Source: Edolisoma coerulescens
Lineage: Eukaryota > Chordata > Aves > Passeriformes > Campephagidae
Assembly: GCA_013397115.1 (NCBI GenBank)
Contig: VWZW01006289.1
Span: forward strand, 4,438,767-4,502,766
Length of the DNA stretch: 64,000 nt
Reading direction: 5' to 3'
Shown: positions 49,499-60,680 of the stretch, one piece after another
Layout of the letters: every line of letters starts with the position of its first letter
Numbering within the stretch: position 1 is the first letter of the stretch
The notes under the pieces: model-generated
Databases searched by the model: none
The model's input: only the letters and a program-made list of their open reading frames with translations
What the model was told of the DNA's origin: nothing
Made by a program: the position numbers and the translations under genes

Positions 49499-49504
49499 CA
49501 CACC

Positions 49505-50894
49505 CCCATACCAAACACGAAACAGGCAATGAACTTCAATGTGTAGTTGCTTGTTTCTAGTAGATATTACTGTTCTAGACTAAAGGTGACCAGGTTTTTC
49601 TTATTTCATCCAATATCAGTAAAACTCTCTCCCACACAGAATCATATAATTTAATCAGATTATTCTTATATACTTACTGTAATACTCAAACTCCTCTGGA
49701 GATCAGTTCCAGAGGTCTAGTTCCTGATAAATTCAGTACTAACCCAGATTCTGGATTAACACCATTAGGGAGGAGTCCAGCCTCTCTGTCTGTCTGATTT
49801 CTGAAGTGTGTCAAATGATTGAAGCACTAATATTATGATCAAGCTCTGAAGACTGAGGGAGGAGTATACTGTGCATAGTAGTTGCACTCCAGTATTTCAG
49901 AAGTGTAAATTAAAAAGAGGTTAAGTGTTCATGTAAGTGTTACTCTACAGTCATGCACAGTTTAGCAGCTTGTGTGTAACTGAACCGTGAGCTGTTCCAA
50001 GTGAGATGTGAATTACTTGGGAAGAACTAAGAAAAGATTGCTGAATCAAGAAAGACATAATATCTTCCTAGAGATGGCAGGAGGAACTGTTGTTCTTCAG
50101 GCTAAGAAACAGATACTGTTTCATGGGACTGTCTTTAGCTATAGTAAAACAACTGTAAAGTAGAAAGAACTTATTCTTAACGTTCATCTAGCATAAGAGA
50201 AGTAAGGTATTAAACAGTAATAAGAAAAATGAAAGTTGGAGATTGGAAGGGAAATACAGGTAGTGAGAGGCAAATGTTGGAATAGACTGCTTGGGGGGGC
50301 TACAGTACAGTTCACTGCTGGACCTGTTAAAGGACAGATTAGACAACATTTGTCAGAAAATATTTACCTACAATTGTTTTAGGATCTGCACATGAGATTC
50401 TTTTGCATGGTTCCACGAATGCTATCCATCCCCTTTTGCTAAGAAGAGTCCATAAATTTTTAGGCTAAAATAATGAAGAATACAGGTATTTCTACTCTCT
50501 GATTAAAACTGTTCATATTACCTCAAAGATTTATTATTATTGTTTGCATTGCTTACTATGACTTGTGTTTCATTTAGTATTTGTGTTACTCTGAAACTAT
50601 ATGATAGTCTTTCTTTTTAATGTGAACTAGGAGCTATGAAATATAACTTGGCAAACAAGCATTAGAGGATTTTAGAATTAACTTTGTAAAGGTTTCTGTA
50701 GCAAAAGCCAGAGATATCTGGTGGGAAGGAAGTAAAGGACTATAAAATTTTATACAAGGCTTTGTCTCCAAATTATCCCATCATTATCTCTCACCTTCCT
50801 TTGGAAAAGGAAAAGAATTTGGTACAATACCTAAAGATCTGAAGGACTATGTTATGGTGATACTTGCTACTTTTGGTTGCAGTCTAGAGTAGAC
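49505..50894. other. Unique DNA, nothing recognised
   Basis: No transposon, RNA or coding signals were seen. Confidence 0.5.
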
Positions 50895-50921
50895 TTTTCT
50901 TTCCTTTTTTTTTTTCTCTTN

Positions 50922-50951
<30 letters not shown>
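50895..50951. repeat. Poly-T tract with single N
   Basis: The T/C-rich run ends in 30 consecutive Ts (50922-50951), with an N at 50921, followed directly by GCAGG. The N marks uncertain length. Confidence 0.9.
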
Positions 50952-50953
<2 letters not shown>

Positions 50954-51135
50954 AGGAGGCAGGATGTTGAGAGAGGTGGGGCTCAAGGCTATGAAGAAAA
51001 GCAGCAGCACCTGTACGTAGTGAGGTAGAAGAATCATGAGAAAGTGCTGGATAGCCACAGTTGACCATGTTACCTTCTGTCACAGTTCTCCATAATATTA
51101 ACTTCCATTTCAGTACACTTATGTATTAAAAGGTT

Positions 51136-51212
51136 GTGTGTGTCTATGTGTGTGGGGTGGTTGTGTGTTTCTGGGGTTGGGTTTTTTGGGTTTGGTTTTT
51201 TTTTTTTGGGGG
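51136..51212. repeat. TG-rich then G/T-block tract preceding assembly gap
   Basis: TGTGTG runs (51136-51168) lead into GGGGTTGGG, T6, GGG, TTT, GG, T12 and G5, directly against the run of Ns. The composition is like the 38.0-kb tract. G-blocks of this spacing can hinder polymerase, a plausible cause of the gap. Confidence 0.85.
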
Positions 51213-51237
51213 NNNNNNNNNNNNNNNNNNNNNNNNN
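51213..51237. other. Assembly gap of 25 Ns
   Basis: A run of exactly 25 Ns is probably a placeholder length rather than a measured one. Sequence may be missing here. Confidence 0.98.
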
Positions 51238-51779
51238 GGCGTGTTTGGAGAGCAATAAGAATACTTGTTCCTAATTTTTATAAGGACAGTACCAGAACTA
51301 CCCTATGTGTGAAAGCAAGGAAGTGTATAGACAGGCCATACTCTGTTGAGCTGAACAGAAGTAGTTGGTGTGGGCCATGACAGTAATTCATTTACATTCA
51401 TCAGTCCTTCGTCTTCATTTTATAAGAGATGTGGTGAGTCAGACTGTACTGCAACATCCCATGTTTTCATTCTGAGTTAATGCTTGGTTTTCTAGCCTTA
51501 CTGGGCTCCATACACATCAATCTGGAGTGTGGAGTTCTTCTGATATGGAATTTCTCCTACCAAACTGATAGGATTATTTCTTATACTATTGCAACCAGAT
51601 TTTCCCTCCCTCTTGTTTTGTAGAGAAAGATCAAACTTGTAGCTTCTCGTTGGTGTTTTTTTCCCTAGACTTTTTTTTAAATTCAGATGAACCTTTATTC
51701 TCTACAGAAAGTTAAAATAGAATGAGAAAAAGCTTGTAAATATCATATTTACCTATAAAACAAGACAGAAATGTGCTTA
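51238..51779. other. Unique DNA, nothing recognised
   Basis: No signals were seen. Confidence 0.5.
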
Positions 51780-52100
51780 TCTACTTTATGACAAATTCAG
51801 CTTTATTTCACAGTATTTTTCAAAGGCCATGACTATGATTCATGACCTGATTATCAGCTGTAAAAGCTTTTATTAAATACCATCCCCATTCAACCATTCA
51901 TCGTTTTCATATGAAAATAGTAAACAATGACTATTGCATGCATAACTCTTTGGTACTGTAAGGCAGGGGCTGAAATGTGTTGTCCTTCCAGTGATATTTC
52001 AGTTTAAACATGGCTGCACTGCAGTAATGTCACATCTCGTTTACACTGTGGACTTGGTGGTAGACAGGGATCATTACAGGGGGAGCAGTGAGAAAAATAC
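51780..52100. promoter_or_regulatory. Candidate conserved regulatory block
   Basis: The sequence is complex, with TTTTCATATGAAAATAGTAA (near-palindromic, about 51904-51923), ACTATTGCATGCATAAC (POU-like, 51931-51947), and a GC-richer tail. The call rests on texture and motif density only. Confidence 0.22.
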
Positions 52101-52653
52101 ATTACACACTAGTCATAACCATAAAAGAAACTAAAGAGAAAGAGACATACCAATGCACATGCAGCTTCTATAATAGAACAGAAGAATAGGATTGCACTGA
52201 GAAATGTACAAAGGCAGTTAAGTTTAGAGGAGAGTTACCACTGCGCTAAACTGCCAAGCCTGAGTCAAATGATATTACTTCTGACACCTCTGGCTACAAT
52301 ACATTGCTTTTGGATTCAGTTTCTCTACCTTTTTTTTTTTTGGTTGTTGCAGTAAAGGCAATTCCCTGGTGCTTTGATTGTTGAGATTATCCTGTTTTAT
52401 GTAGCTTTCCCTCTCTCTTCCTCTCTGTCCTCAATTCTGTGCTAGCATTATGGGTGGGAGTTAAGATTAGGCAGACTGCTGTAACGTAGTCTATTTTTTA
52501 AAGTCAGTAATTGGTTTAGATAGACAGTCAAAAGCAAATGGAGCCCTGTACTATTGGCTTTTTTATTTTTTTGTAAAGATAAAAATTTTTAATAAAGGAC
52601 ATTGACATATAGAAAAACTAAGTTCAGTAGACATATCATTTTTATGTGCCTAT
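52101..52653. other. Unique DNA, nothing recognised
   Basis: An 11-T run lies near 52331-52341; no other signal was seen. Confidence 0.5.
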
Positions 52654-53948
52654 ATCACAGAATCACATAATCAATTAAGTTGAAAAAAACCCTCTGAGAT
52701 CATCAAGTCCAAGCCATGACTGAACACCACCATGTTAACTAGACCATGGCACTAAGTGCCAAGTCCAGTCTTTCCGTAATCCCTTGGGCAGCCCATTGCC
52801 ATGTCTAATCACTCTTGTGAAGAAATCATTTTAATGTCTAACCTAAACTTCCCCTGGTGCAGTTTAAGACTATGTTCTTTCATCCTGTTGCTGGTTGCCT
52901 AGGAGAGGAGGCTACAGCCTCCTGTAAACCTGGCTACAGCCTCCTTTCAGGTGGTTGTAGAGAGCAGTAAGGTCTCTCCTGAGCCTCCTTTTCTCCAGGC
53001 TAAACAACCCCAGCTCCCTCAGCTGCTCCTCACGGACTTGTGCTCCAGACCATTCACCAGGTTCATTTCCCTTCTGTAGACCTTTCTGAGCACCTCAGTG
53101 TCCTTCCTGAATTGAGGGGCCCAGAACTGGACACAGTTCTTGAGGTGTGGCCTCACCAGTGCCAAGTACAGGAGAAGAATCATCTCTCTAGTCCTGCTGG
53201 CCACACTATTCCTGATACAGGCCAGGATTCCTTGGGCACACTGCTGGCTCATGTTCAGCCACTGTCAACCAGAAACCCCCAGGTCCTTTCCTGATGAGCC
53301 ACTTTCCAACCACTGTTCCCTCAGCCTGTAATGCTGCAGGGCGGTTTTATGGCCACAGTGTAGGACCTGGTACTTGGTTGAACCTCATGTCAGTGGTCTC
53401 AGCCCACCTACCCAGCCTGTTCAAGTCCCTCTGTAGGGCCTTCCTAAACTCCAGCAGATTGACACTCTGACCCAACTTAGTTTCATCTGCAAATTTGCTA
53501 TTGCTGGCCTCAATCCTTCATCCAGATCATCAATAAAGATATTAAGCAAGACTGGGCCCAACCCTGCTCCCTGGGGGACACCACCAGTGACTGGCTCCAA
53601 TTGAATGCAGCACTATTCCCCACCACTCTCTGGGCGTGGCCATCCAGCCAGTTCCTAACCCAGCAAAGGTCCCACCTGTCCAAGCCATGGGCTGCCAGCT
53701 TTTCCAGGGGAGTGCTGTGGGAGATGGTGTGGGAGAAGGCTTTGCTGAAGTCCAGGCAGACACATCCACAGCCTTTCCCACATCCACCAGGTGGGTCACC
53801 CGGTCATAAAAGCAGATCAGGTCAGACAGGACCTGCCTTTCCTGAACCTGTGCTGTCTGGGCCTGATCCTTTGGTTGTCCTGTACGTGCTGTCTGATCAC
53901 ACTCAAGGGGATCTGTTCCATAACTGTGCTGGGCACCAAGGTCATCTT
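52654..53948 (-). mobile_element. CR1 LINE, longest copy, minus strand
   Basis: The left edge ATCACAGAATCACATAATCA is the CR1 3' end in reverse complement. About 1.3 kb of the reverse-transcriptase ORF follows on minus. Recognisable pieces are LLYLALVRPHLKNCVQFWAP (53252-53019) and, further upstream, KFADETKLG at about 53497-53471, the catalytic box. There the usual second Asp of the A-D-D motif is Glu, a substitution expected to abolish activity. Several frameshifts and stops separate the pieces. The right end, near 53948, is a 5' truncation. It is the oldest or most damaged of the longer copies. Confidence 0.96.
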
Positions 53949-54905
53949 AAAAGTAGTGCATTCTAACTCTCATTGATTGTGATTTTGCTAATGGTCACGG
54001 TACACAACAAATTCCAGAAGAAATTTACTCCTCTTATTGTTTACAATAATCTGTGTTTTTATGCCATCCTCGTTCTTATCCTTTAGCATAAGCAGTTCTT
54101 CTTCCTCCTTTATTTATTACAAGCATTTATTTGCTCTTTATTGAAAGTCATTGTGCTATCCTATTTTTGGTAGACCTAATAAACTGAACTCCAGTGTATT
54201 GGACAATGGATCAAGAAGCCTAGCTCTCCTCTGCATAGTGCTCTTGTTTTCAAACAGGACAATGTGTACATAGAACAGAGTTAGAAGACTAGTCCCAGAG
54301 TGTAAATAATTGAGTTTATAAGCATCTTTATTTTCATCTTGATTATGTTTTCTCCTAGTTTGATAAAGTTAACAAAATACATTCTGTGTCAATTTTGGGT
54401 TTCATTGTTTGTTTTGGGACGCATAGATTATCCCCTCAAGCAATATTCGAGCCCAACAATCTTCACTGATGTTTGTTCTGTAAATGATCTGTAGTACACA
54501 CGATCAGTGAAACAGTCTTGACAAGTTTGATTACTCAGAATCAATTTATATGGTGCTTATGCTGTTACAAAATATCAGCAGTTTTCTGGAATAATGGACC
54601 TGTAGGGGCAAGTAGTGAATAAAACTAAAAGGACAAATAAAGTATGTACTGAGATAGACACATGTTTGTTAGTCACAGCCTCTTCCTGCCTTTAACTCAC
54701 TTTCTGAAAACTTGTTGAATGGTTGTTCCTTTCTCCTTTCCTCAGCTTTCATTTTTACCCTCCCATCTACAATACCCCTTACATGTTTTTGAATATATAT
54801 CCCTTCAGTTAGATTTTTCTTGTATCTGCCTTGACAGATTTTCAGTACGGCATCCTCCAAACTGTGTCTTCATGTAATACTACAAAGGGTAAGGAAAAAT
54901 TTTAT
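53949..54905. other. Unique DNA, nothing recognised
   Basis: No signals were recognised beyond short T-runs. Confidence 0.5.
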
Positions 54906-54970
54906 ACACATACACACACACACACACACACAAACACACACATATAAATATATATATAATTTTTTTTTTT
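54906..54970. repeat. Compound microsatellite (CA)n-(TA)n-(T)n
   Basis: About 18 CA units with small interruptions (54906-54942) pass into TA-rich repeats (54942-54959) and an 11-T run. Likely polymorphic. Confidence 0.95.
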
Positions 54971-56999
54971 AAATTTCGCAGGAGAGGATGGCCAAGCCTT
55001 AGGGCAGAGCCACCAAAGTCCTCTAGACCAGAATGTCTGAGCAGCTGTTAACACAGAATTGAAGTGCCTAACTTCATGAGAACAACTTGGAAAATCAGCC
55101 TTATAGTTAATGTGCCATTTCTTTGCATTGTTTGCATTTCTCATCCCCACTAACTTGGCAACATTGGCCTAATATTATTCAGTTACTCTCTTCCTCCCAT
55201 TCCTAGACCAAGGAGGGTATCTTTCCTTTCTAGTACTGCGATACATAGAACAGGATTCTAAAGATAGATATCACAACCACACTTTCATCTGTTTTCAAAA
55301 GGGTAAGGATTATGCCCAAAAAATGCATTTTGGTTCCAATAGGCATCAATAATCAGCTATTCCTTTGTTAACTTTTACAAGCTTGTTTGGACATCTCACA
55401 TTATAAACTTCAGACTATGAGGTTCTCTGTACCCCATTTATTACAGAGTACCTGTAGCACTTAAATCAACACTGTGAGTCCTCCTTTTGGATCAGGCAAC
55501 GTGTGTTTGTTAGAAGTCCATAATAGGAAACCTTTGCTAGTACTCTCTTCTGGTTCTGCTGGGAAAGGAGCAGCCTGCATGATGCTGTGTTTCGAATTTG
55601 TGACTGAAACAGTGGCTGACCCAACTAACCAAAGAGATGCCCCATACCACAGGATTTTATGCTCAGCAATAAAAATGAGGTGGGGAGTAATCTGGTGCTG
55701 TGAGTTGGTGGGTGATTTTCTTAGTGGTTTTTATTTTGTTTTGGTTTTCCTTCATGTATTCAACTTTATCTTGAACAATGAGTTTCTCTTGCCTTTGCCC
55801 TTCTGATTCTTTCCCCCACCTTCCTGCGAGTGTATGACTGAGTGGTTGGCGGGGGGTGGGTGGGTTTAGCTACTGGCCAGGATCAAGCCTCTGCATAACC
55901 CTACCTGTGAAGGTGAACTGTCACCAATATATCACATTTCATGTCTTCCTGGTTAAAATGTGACATAGATCCAGGACATGAAAAGGGTGGCCTTGTGTCT
56001 AAAGTATAACTTTCAATCAATGAGTTACGCTTAAGTGAAGACCCTGGACATTCAGAATATATAAGGGTTGGGGAAAATACTCAACCTTCTAACTTGCTAT
56101 CAGTTCTTGTAGTGCAGGGTTGCAGCATGTTCCCCTTTAGCTACGAAGTCACTCACTGGTGTAGAAGATAATCAAAGGAATATACGGAGTTGTGCATCTA
56201 ATTTTAATTATGAATGTGTTCAGCTTGGGATGGACTACTACAATGGCGATAGGCCTTCCAGAAATCAGGAAGAAGAAAAGTAGTTTAGCAAGCCTATTTT
56301 ATTTCCTGAAACATACACAATATGCTGACAATTCTGTTATTATTAGTAGTATGAGTCTTGAAGTATTGATGTTTTTCATTGACAGTCCCAAGTGCTGGCA
56401 AACAAAAAAAAAAAAAATCAGAATCTTAGGTTATCCTACTTAAAATATTAACACGTATTTGTTATGTTAGGTGATTTCACCCCTTTCCAGTGTGCATCCA
56501 TCCATACCTCACAGGGGAAAATTTTTAGTTTTTACTACTGACATTCTCTTCTATATTTCAAGTTCATGGTCCGACTCCATAGAGTTATAAAGATAATTTA
56601 AAAACCCAAACCTCCTAAATTTTCTCACTTATGGCACTTTTAAAATGCTTATGCAAGTATTTTAATATGGCACGTAATTATGGCACATTACTGTTGTCAA
56701 AAGTAAAGTGCCTCTTGATAGTCTTCGGGATCTGAAGAGAAAATTGAGCAATAGCCTTAAATGTAAGAGTGGCTAACAAATTTACCCTATTTTGGACTAA
56801 TTTAGGATGTCATTCTTTATCGTTGAAACAAGTGGAAGTCTTTTCTAGTTCACCTGTCAACAGCTATGGGTGTACAAGTCCCAGGGTGCTCTTTGCTCTG
56901 CACAAAATCTGGGGAAGTTTCTTCCACCATCAGTTTAACTCTCTAACTTGTCTTCCTCTGTGTCTGCAGAGAAGGCCAGGATTTAGCCTTGATATTGTA
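54971..56999. other. Unique DNA, no supported gene
   Basis: A G-rich run GGCGGGGGGTGGGTGGG lies at 55848-55864, and a 13-A run at 56404-56416. Nothing else was recognised. Confidence 0.55.
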
Positions 57000-57300
57000 G
57001 AAAACCTTGTATAGGATTAAGAGAGTGGACACCTGGTTGTATTACTCAGTGCAGTGCTGATGGCTGTATTCTCAAGCATTCTGTGTGCTCTAGCCGACTT
57101 TGACACCTTTGGGTAGCTGGAAGGGTTTTTTAACATCATACAAATTAATCCAGCCTGGGGCTGGATTAGCTGTAATGGACAGCATATAAAGATTTTCAGG
57201 CACACAGCCATCCACACCTTGACAGGCTTGCTGCACTTCCAATAATTTATTAAATCTTTGACGAACTTTAAAAGAGACTGTCAAGATGTTTCATCATTTT
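57000..57300. promoter_or_regulatory. Candidate conserved block with paired bicoid-type sites
   Basis: It contains a perfect 10-bp inverted pair, TAATCCAGCC (57146-57155) and GGCTGGATTA (57159-57168), separated by TGG. TAATCC is the site of K50 homeodomain proteins (OTX, PITX, CRX, GSC family), so this is a symmetrical dimer-like site. The surrounding sequence is complex and repeat-free. Function is inferred. Confidence 0.3.
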
Positions 57301-58009
57301 TTCTTCTTATGCCATTTTTAGTAAATTTATTGCACATGAAAAAAATACATCCCTAGGCATAGCCCAGGAGCACTAGGACAAGTTTCCTCACTCTTCTGCC
57401 AACATGTTTCTGTCGTGCCCTGGAGGTAGCACCTGGTTTGGGAGGATAGTTCTCTTCTTCATTTCCTTGGCCTCTCAGCTGACAGTATTAAACAGCTAAT
57501 TAGTGAATAGTGATTTTTTTTTCTTATGCAGAGGATTTTTACTTCAAAAATTTTGTCTTACAATTATTTATAATAGTCCTTAGTATCTTACAACTGAAAC
57601 TGCCTTTTTTCTTACCAGTTCTTCACGTGCACATTCCACTTTATGAGTATAGTGCCATGTTCATAAGTTTAATGCTCCTAGCAGAAGGAGGGCAATGTTG
57701 TCTGTTTTAAAGAAAAAAACATTTGGAGTATTTGGGAACAAAAAGAGATCTAAAAAATTATACACATGGATGAAAAGAGCAACACAGCTGAGTTTACTGT
57801 ACCATTCCTAACAACATCTCTTTTTACTTCTAAACCGTGACTAGCTCCTGAGCATGTTCTCTTTCCCTGTGTACTTGAGGGTATTTTGCTAACAGAAATA
57901 AGAGCTGTTGCTGCTTGCAAAGCATTATTAACTTTGCTGACTTTGTAACCTTAGAACAAGCCCATGGTCTGATGCTATTACAGGGGAGAAGCTTTGAGTT
58001 TCTTATTTA
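57301..58009. other. Unique DNA, nothing recognised
   Basis: No signals were seen. Confidence 0.5.
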
Positions 58010-58320
58010 GCTTTTATTGTCTTTACCCAGAAAAGGGCTGAAAAATGGAATGATGGTAAAAAGTTCCAGTCCTTCATTTGCAGCCTCCTGCTATTTTAGT
58101 TGAAAGGAAAACAGAATTCCTCACGGCTCTTTTTTTTTGGGAAACCTGCAAATTTACTTCTACCCTTAGCAAAGTCAGAGATTTTGGCTATTAATAATTT
58201 AAGGCCATTAAGATTTGTTAATGGGATTTTAATATCTAAATCATCTGTCTGTTTCCATTCATCTAGACTTTTATTGGTTTTGGTGAAGAAATAGAGTCCA
58301 AACAATATAACTTCATTGTT
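58010..58320. promoter_or_regulatory. Candidate regulatory block, homeodomain-rich
   Basis: GGCTATTAATAATTTAAGGC (58184-58203) is followed by CATTAAGATTTGTTAATGGG and TTTTAATATC, closely spaced TAAT cores in a non-repetitive context. A smaller similar patch, TCTCATTAATGAGCAATTTT, lies at 58596-58615. Composition-based only. Confidence 0.22.
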
Positions 58321-60409
58321 GAGAAAAGTAAAAAAAACCTATAATTATCATAAAATATTTTATACAAAGCACTGAAAGTGTAGAGAGGAGTGGGAAGTTA
58401 TAAAACAGTTAATGTATTTATGTATCTTCTGCTGTGTACACATAAAAAAGAGAGCACATGCTTTCCCCTAATGTTCACATAATGCCTGGAGGCTGGAAAG
58501 CAAAAGAAGGGAGATAAATGAAGAGGGAAGGAAGAATGCAAATTGGCTACAAGGCAGGTTGGTGGTTCATGATCCTTGCTTTGACTTTGATCTATTCTCA
58601 TTAATGAGCAATTTTGCGAAGCTGCAAGGCATTCTCTGGTTGCAGGATAAATTCAGCTTAGGTTGCCCATGCAGGTGTGCATGACACAAGAAGCCTTCCA
58701 GAATGTATGCATTCTTCCAAAAATGTATTCATAATTTCATTTTAATAACTTATACTGTTGTGGTTGAACATCACTTCAAGACATGAAGTGTCAGATGTTA
58801 ATGTAATAGTTTTGAAATGTACTGCTTGAATCAAAGGGGAGGAGATAGTCCTGAATGCAGTCCAGTGTGAAATGAATAACTTCGCTGAGATGATGTAAAC
58901 TACTTCCTGTTTATGATTACAGCTAATAAAGTCATAAGCAGCTGGTATCACCATAATTCCTACAAGAATTTTGATCCCATTTGAGGGTGAGTTATGTTAC
59001 ATATACAGTACTCATTAGCTGTCTGTAGTCTTCCTCTTACCTGGAAGAAAGTCTTACCAAAATCAGTTCCTCAAGTTGTTTAGTATTTTGTTGAGTAAAG
59101 CGCTGGACAGACCTTTGCTAGAAAGTGGAAAATATCTCTTACTCTCTGCCCCCTAACCCTAAACAAAGTTATCTCCTTCAAGACATTAATTCTGAATAAG
59201 CAAGAAGTAGCCTGCATGCTTGTGAGATGGCCAGGGAAAACTGAGAGAACTAATCTTTTTTATGGCCTGTAAGATTGGCAAAAGACTGGAATCTGTGCAA
59301 AAAATTTATCTGATTCAAGCAGAGGTGTAAGAGGTAGGTATCAGCATTTGCATCTATAAATTTGACAGAGGAATACAGGAGTGACTAAGTGCAGGAATGG
59401 AATTGTCTGATGTTTGCTTGGGGTTTTTTGTTCACACAAATTAGCATAGTTAAATATTGAATTAATAAAAACATGTATGCCAAAAAAGACTCCTTGTCAA
59501 AATTTCCTACACACAATCCAACATCTAAAAGCAAACAAAGGCACAAATCCCACAAAAACAACTGTTTTCATTGTACAGATCTGTTTTTCTCAGGTGTTCA
59601 GTACACTGTAAAAGAAAAGAAATTTTAAAAAAAGATGTTATCATTTAAAATTTTTAAGATGTTTTGTAATACAAAACTAAAGAAAAGATGTGTGATTGTG
59701 AAATACCATCTCTGGTTGCAGTTCTAATCCTGCCCTTTCTTTGCTTTCTAGTACTTGAACTTAAAATTATACCGATTTTTTAAAACTGTTTTTCATGCAT
59801 ACATACATAGTACTAGTACATCTGCTTTCACCCTTTGAAACTTGGCATTTCTAAAATGTGTTTTGTTTTCTTGAGATTTGTACTGCACGCTCTTTATAGA
59901 CTGTCTTGCAGCTTTCTCTTAATCATCTGCAGTTAACTAACTAGCTGGACAGATCAAACTAACATTTTTTATCAGATTGCTTCTTTTATTTTTTCCAGAA
60001 TTACATAATTTAAGCTGATTCTATATTAATTATATTTTTCTTTATGCATCAGTATAAAGCAAGTTAATCTGCATTTACCTCCTAAAATAGGGTTTTCCTA
60101 GTAAGTAAATGAGTGGGAAGTATTTTTGAATTCATGATGTTGTAGCTAAATAAACTTTTTTTTTCATTTATTCACTGATCCTTTCAAAGTAACCAAATGG
60201 ATAGGAAGAAAGTGAGAAACTGATGTTTATGCTGGGCTATTATACATACCTTAATTCTACAGAAAGCTAACAATCTTAACTATTTAAAGTATTTAATTTA
60301 GGTTTCACAGCTACAGGGAGACTATTGGGAAAACACAACCAGCTAAGTGACAAAGATGTAAACTGCATTATTACAAAACTTTAAAGCCACGGTATATGGC
60401 TTTACTAAT
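58321..60409. other. Unique DNA, no supported gene
   Basis: Includes the 58596-58690 patch noted above. Two telomere-like CCCTAA units at 59151-59163 are too few to mean anything. No transposon was recognised. Confidence 0.5.
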
Positions 60410-60680
60410 GAAGGAGCTTCTAAAATGCAGCTGTTGATGAAATTGATGAAATTTCTTGATGAAATTGAGCTGTAATGCTCATTTGAATAGAGCACTTAAT
60501 TGGTGACTGGGGCTGCTGGAATATCAAACTGGAGCCTGGAGTACTAAACCCTGTTTCTTTCACAGCAAGTAGGAACTGTTGAAAAAGGCCACTGAAATGA
60601 TACACTTTGCACTCCACAATAATTGATGGAGTGTGGAAAACCTTTAAACATTAGCTGATCACTTATGACCTAGATAGTGA
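60410..60680. promoter_or_regulatory. Candidate regulatory block with TTGATGAAATT triplet
   Basis: Three copies of TTGATGAAATT lie at 60434-60444, 60443-60453 and 60456-60466, followed by GCTCATTTGAATAGAGCAC and CACTTAATTGGTGAC, then CACAATAATTGATGGAG. The sequence is complex and less AT-rich than its flanks. Function is inferred. Confidence 0.25.

Noticed and set aside
50922..50960. Poly-T followed by GCAGG resembling a strong splice acceptor
   Set aside because: A homopolymer of assembly-uncertain length; no coherent frame or donor follows.
55847..55864. Possible G-quadruplex
   Set aside because: Only three clear G3+ runs separated by single bases; the fourth needs a bulge or two-layer structure.
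59151..59163. CCCTAACCCTAAA telomere-like repeat
   Set aside because: Only two units; not meaningful as an interstitial telomere.
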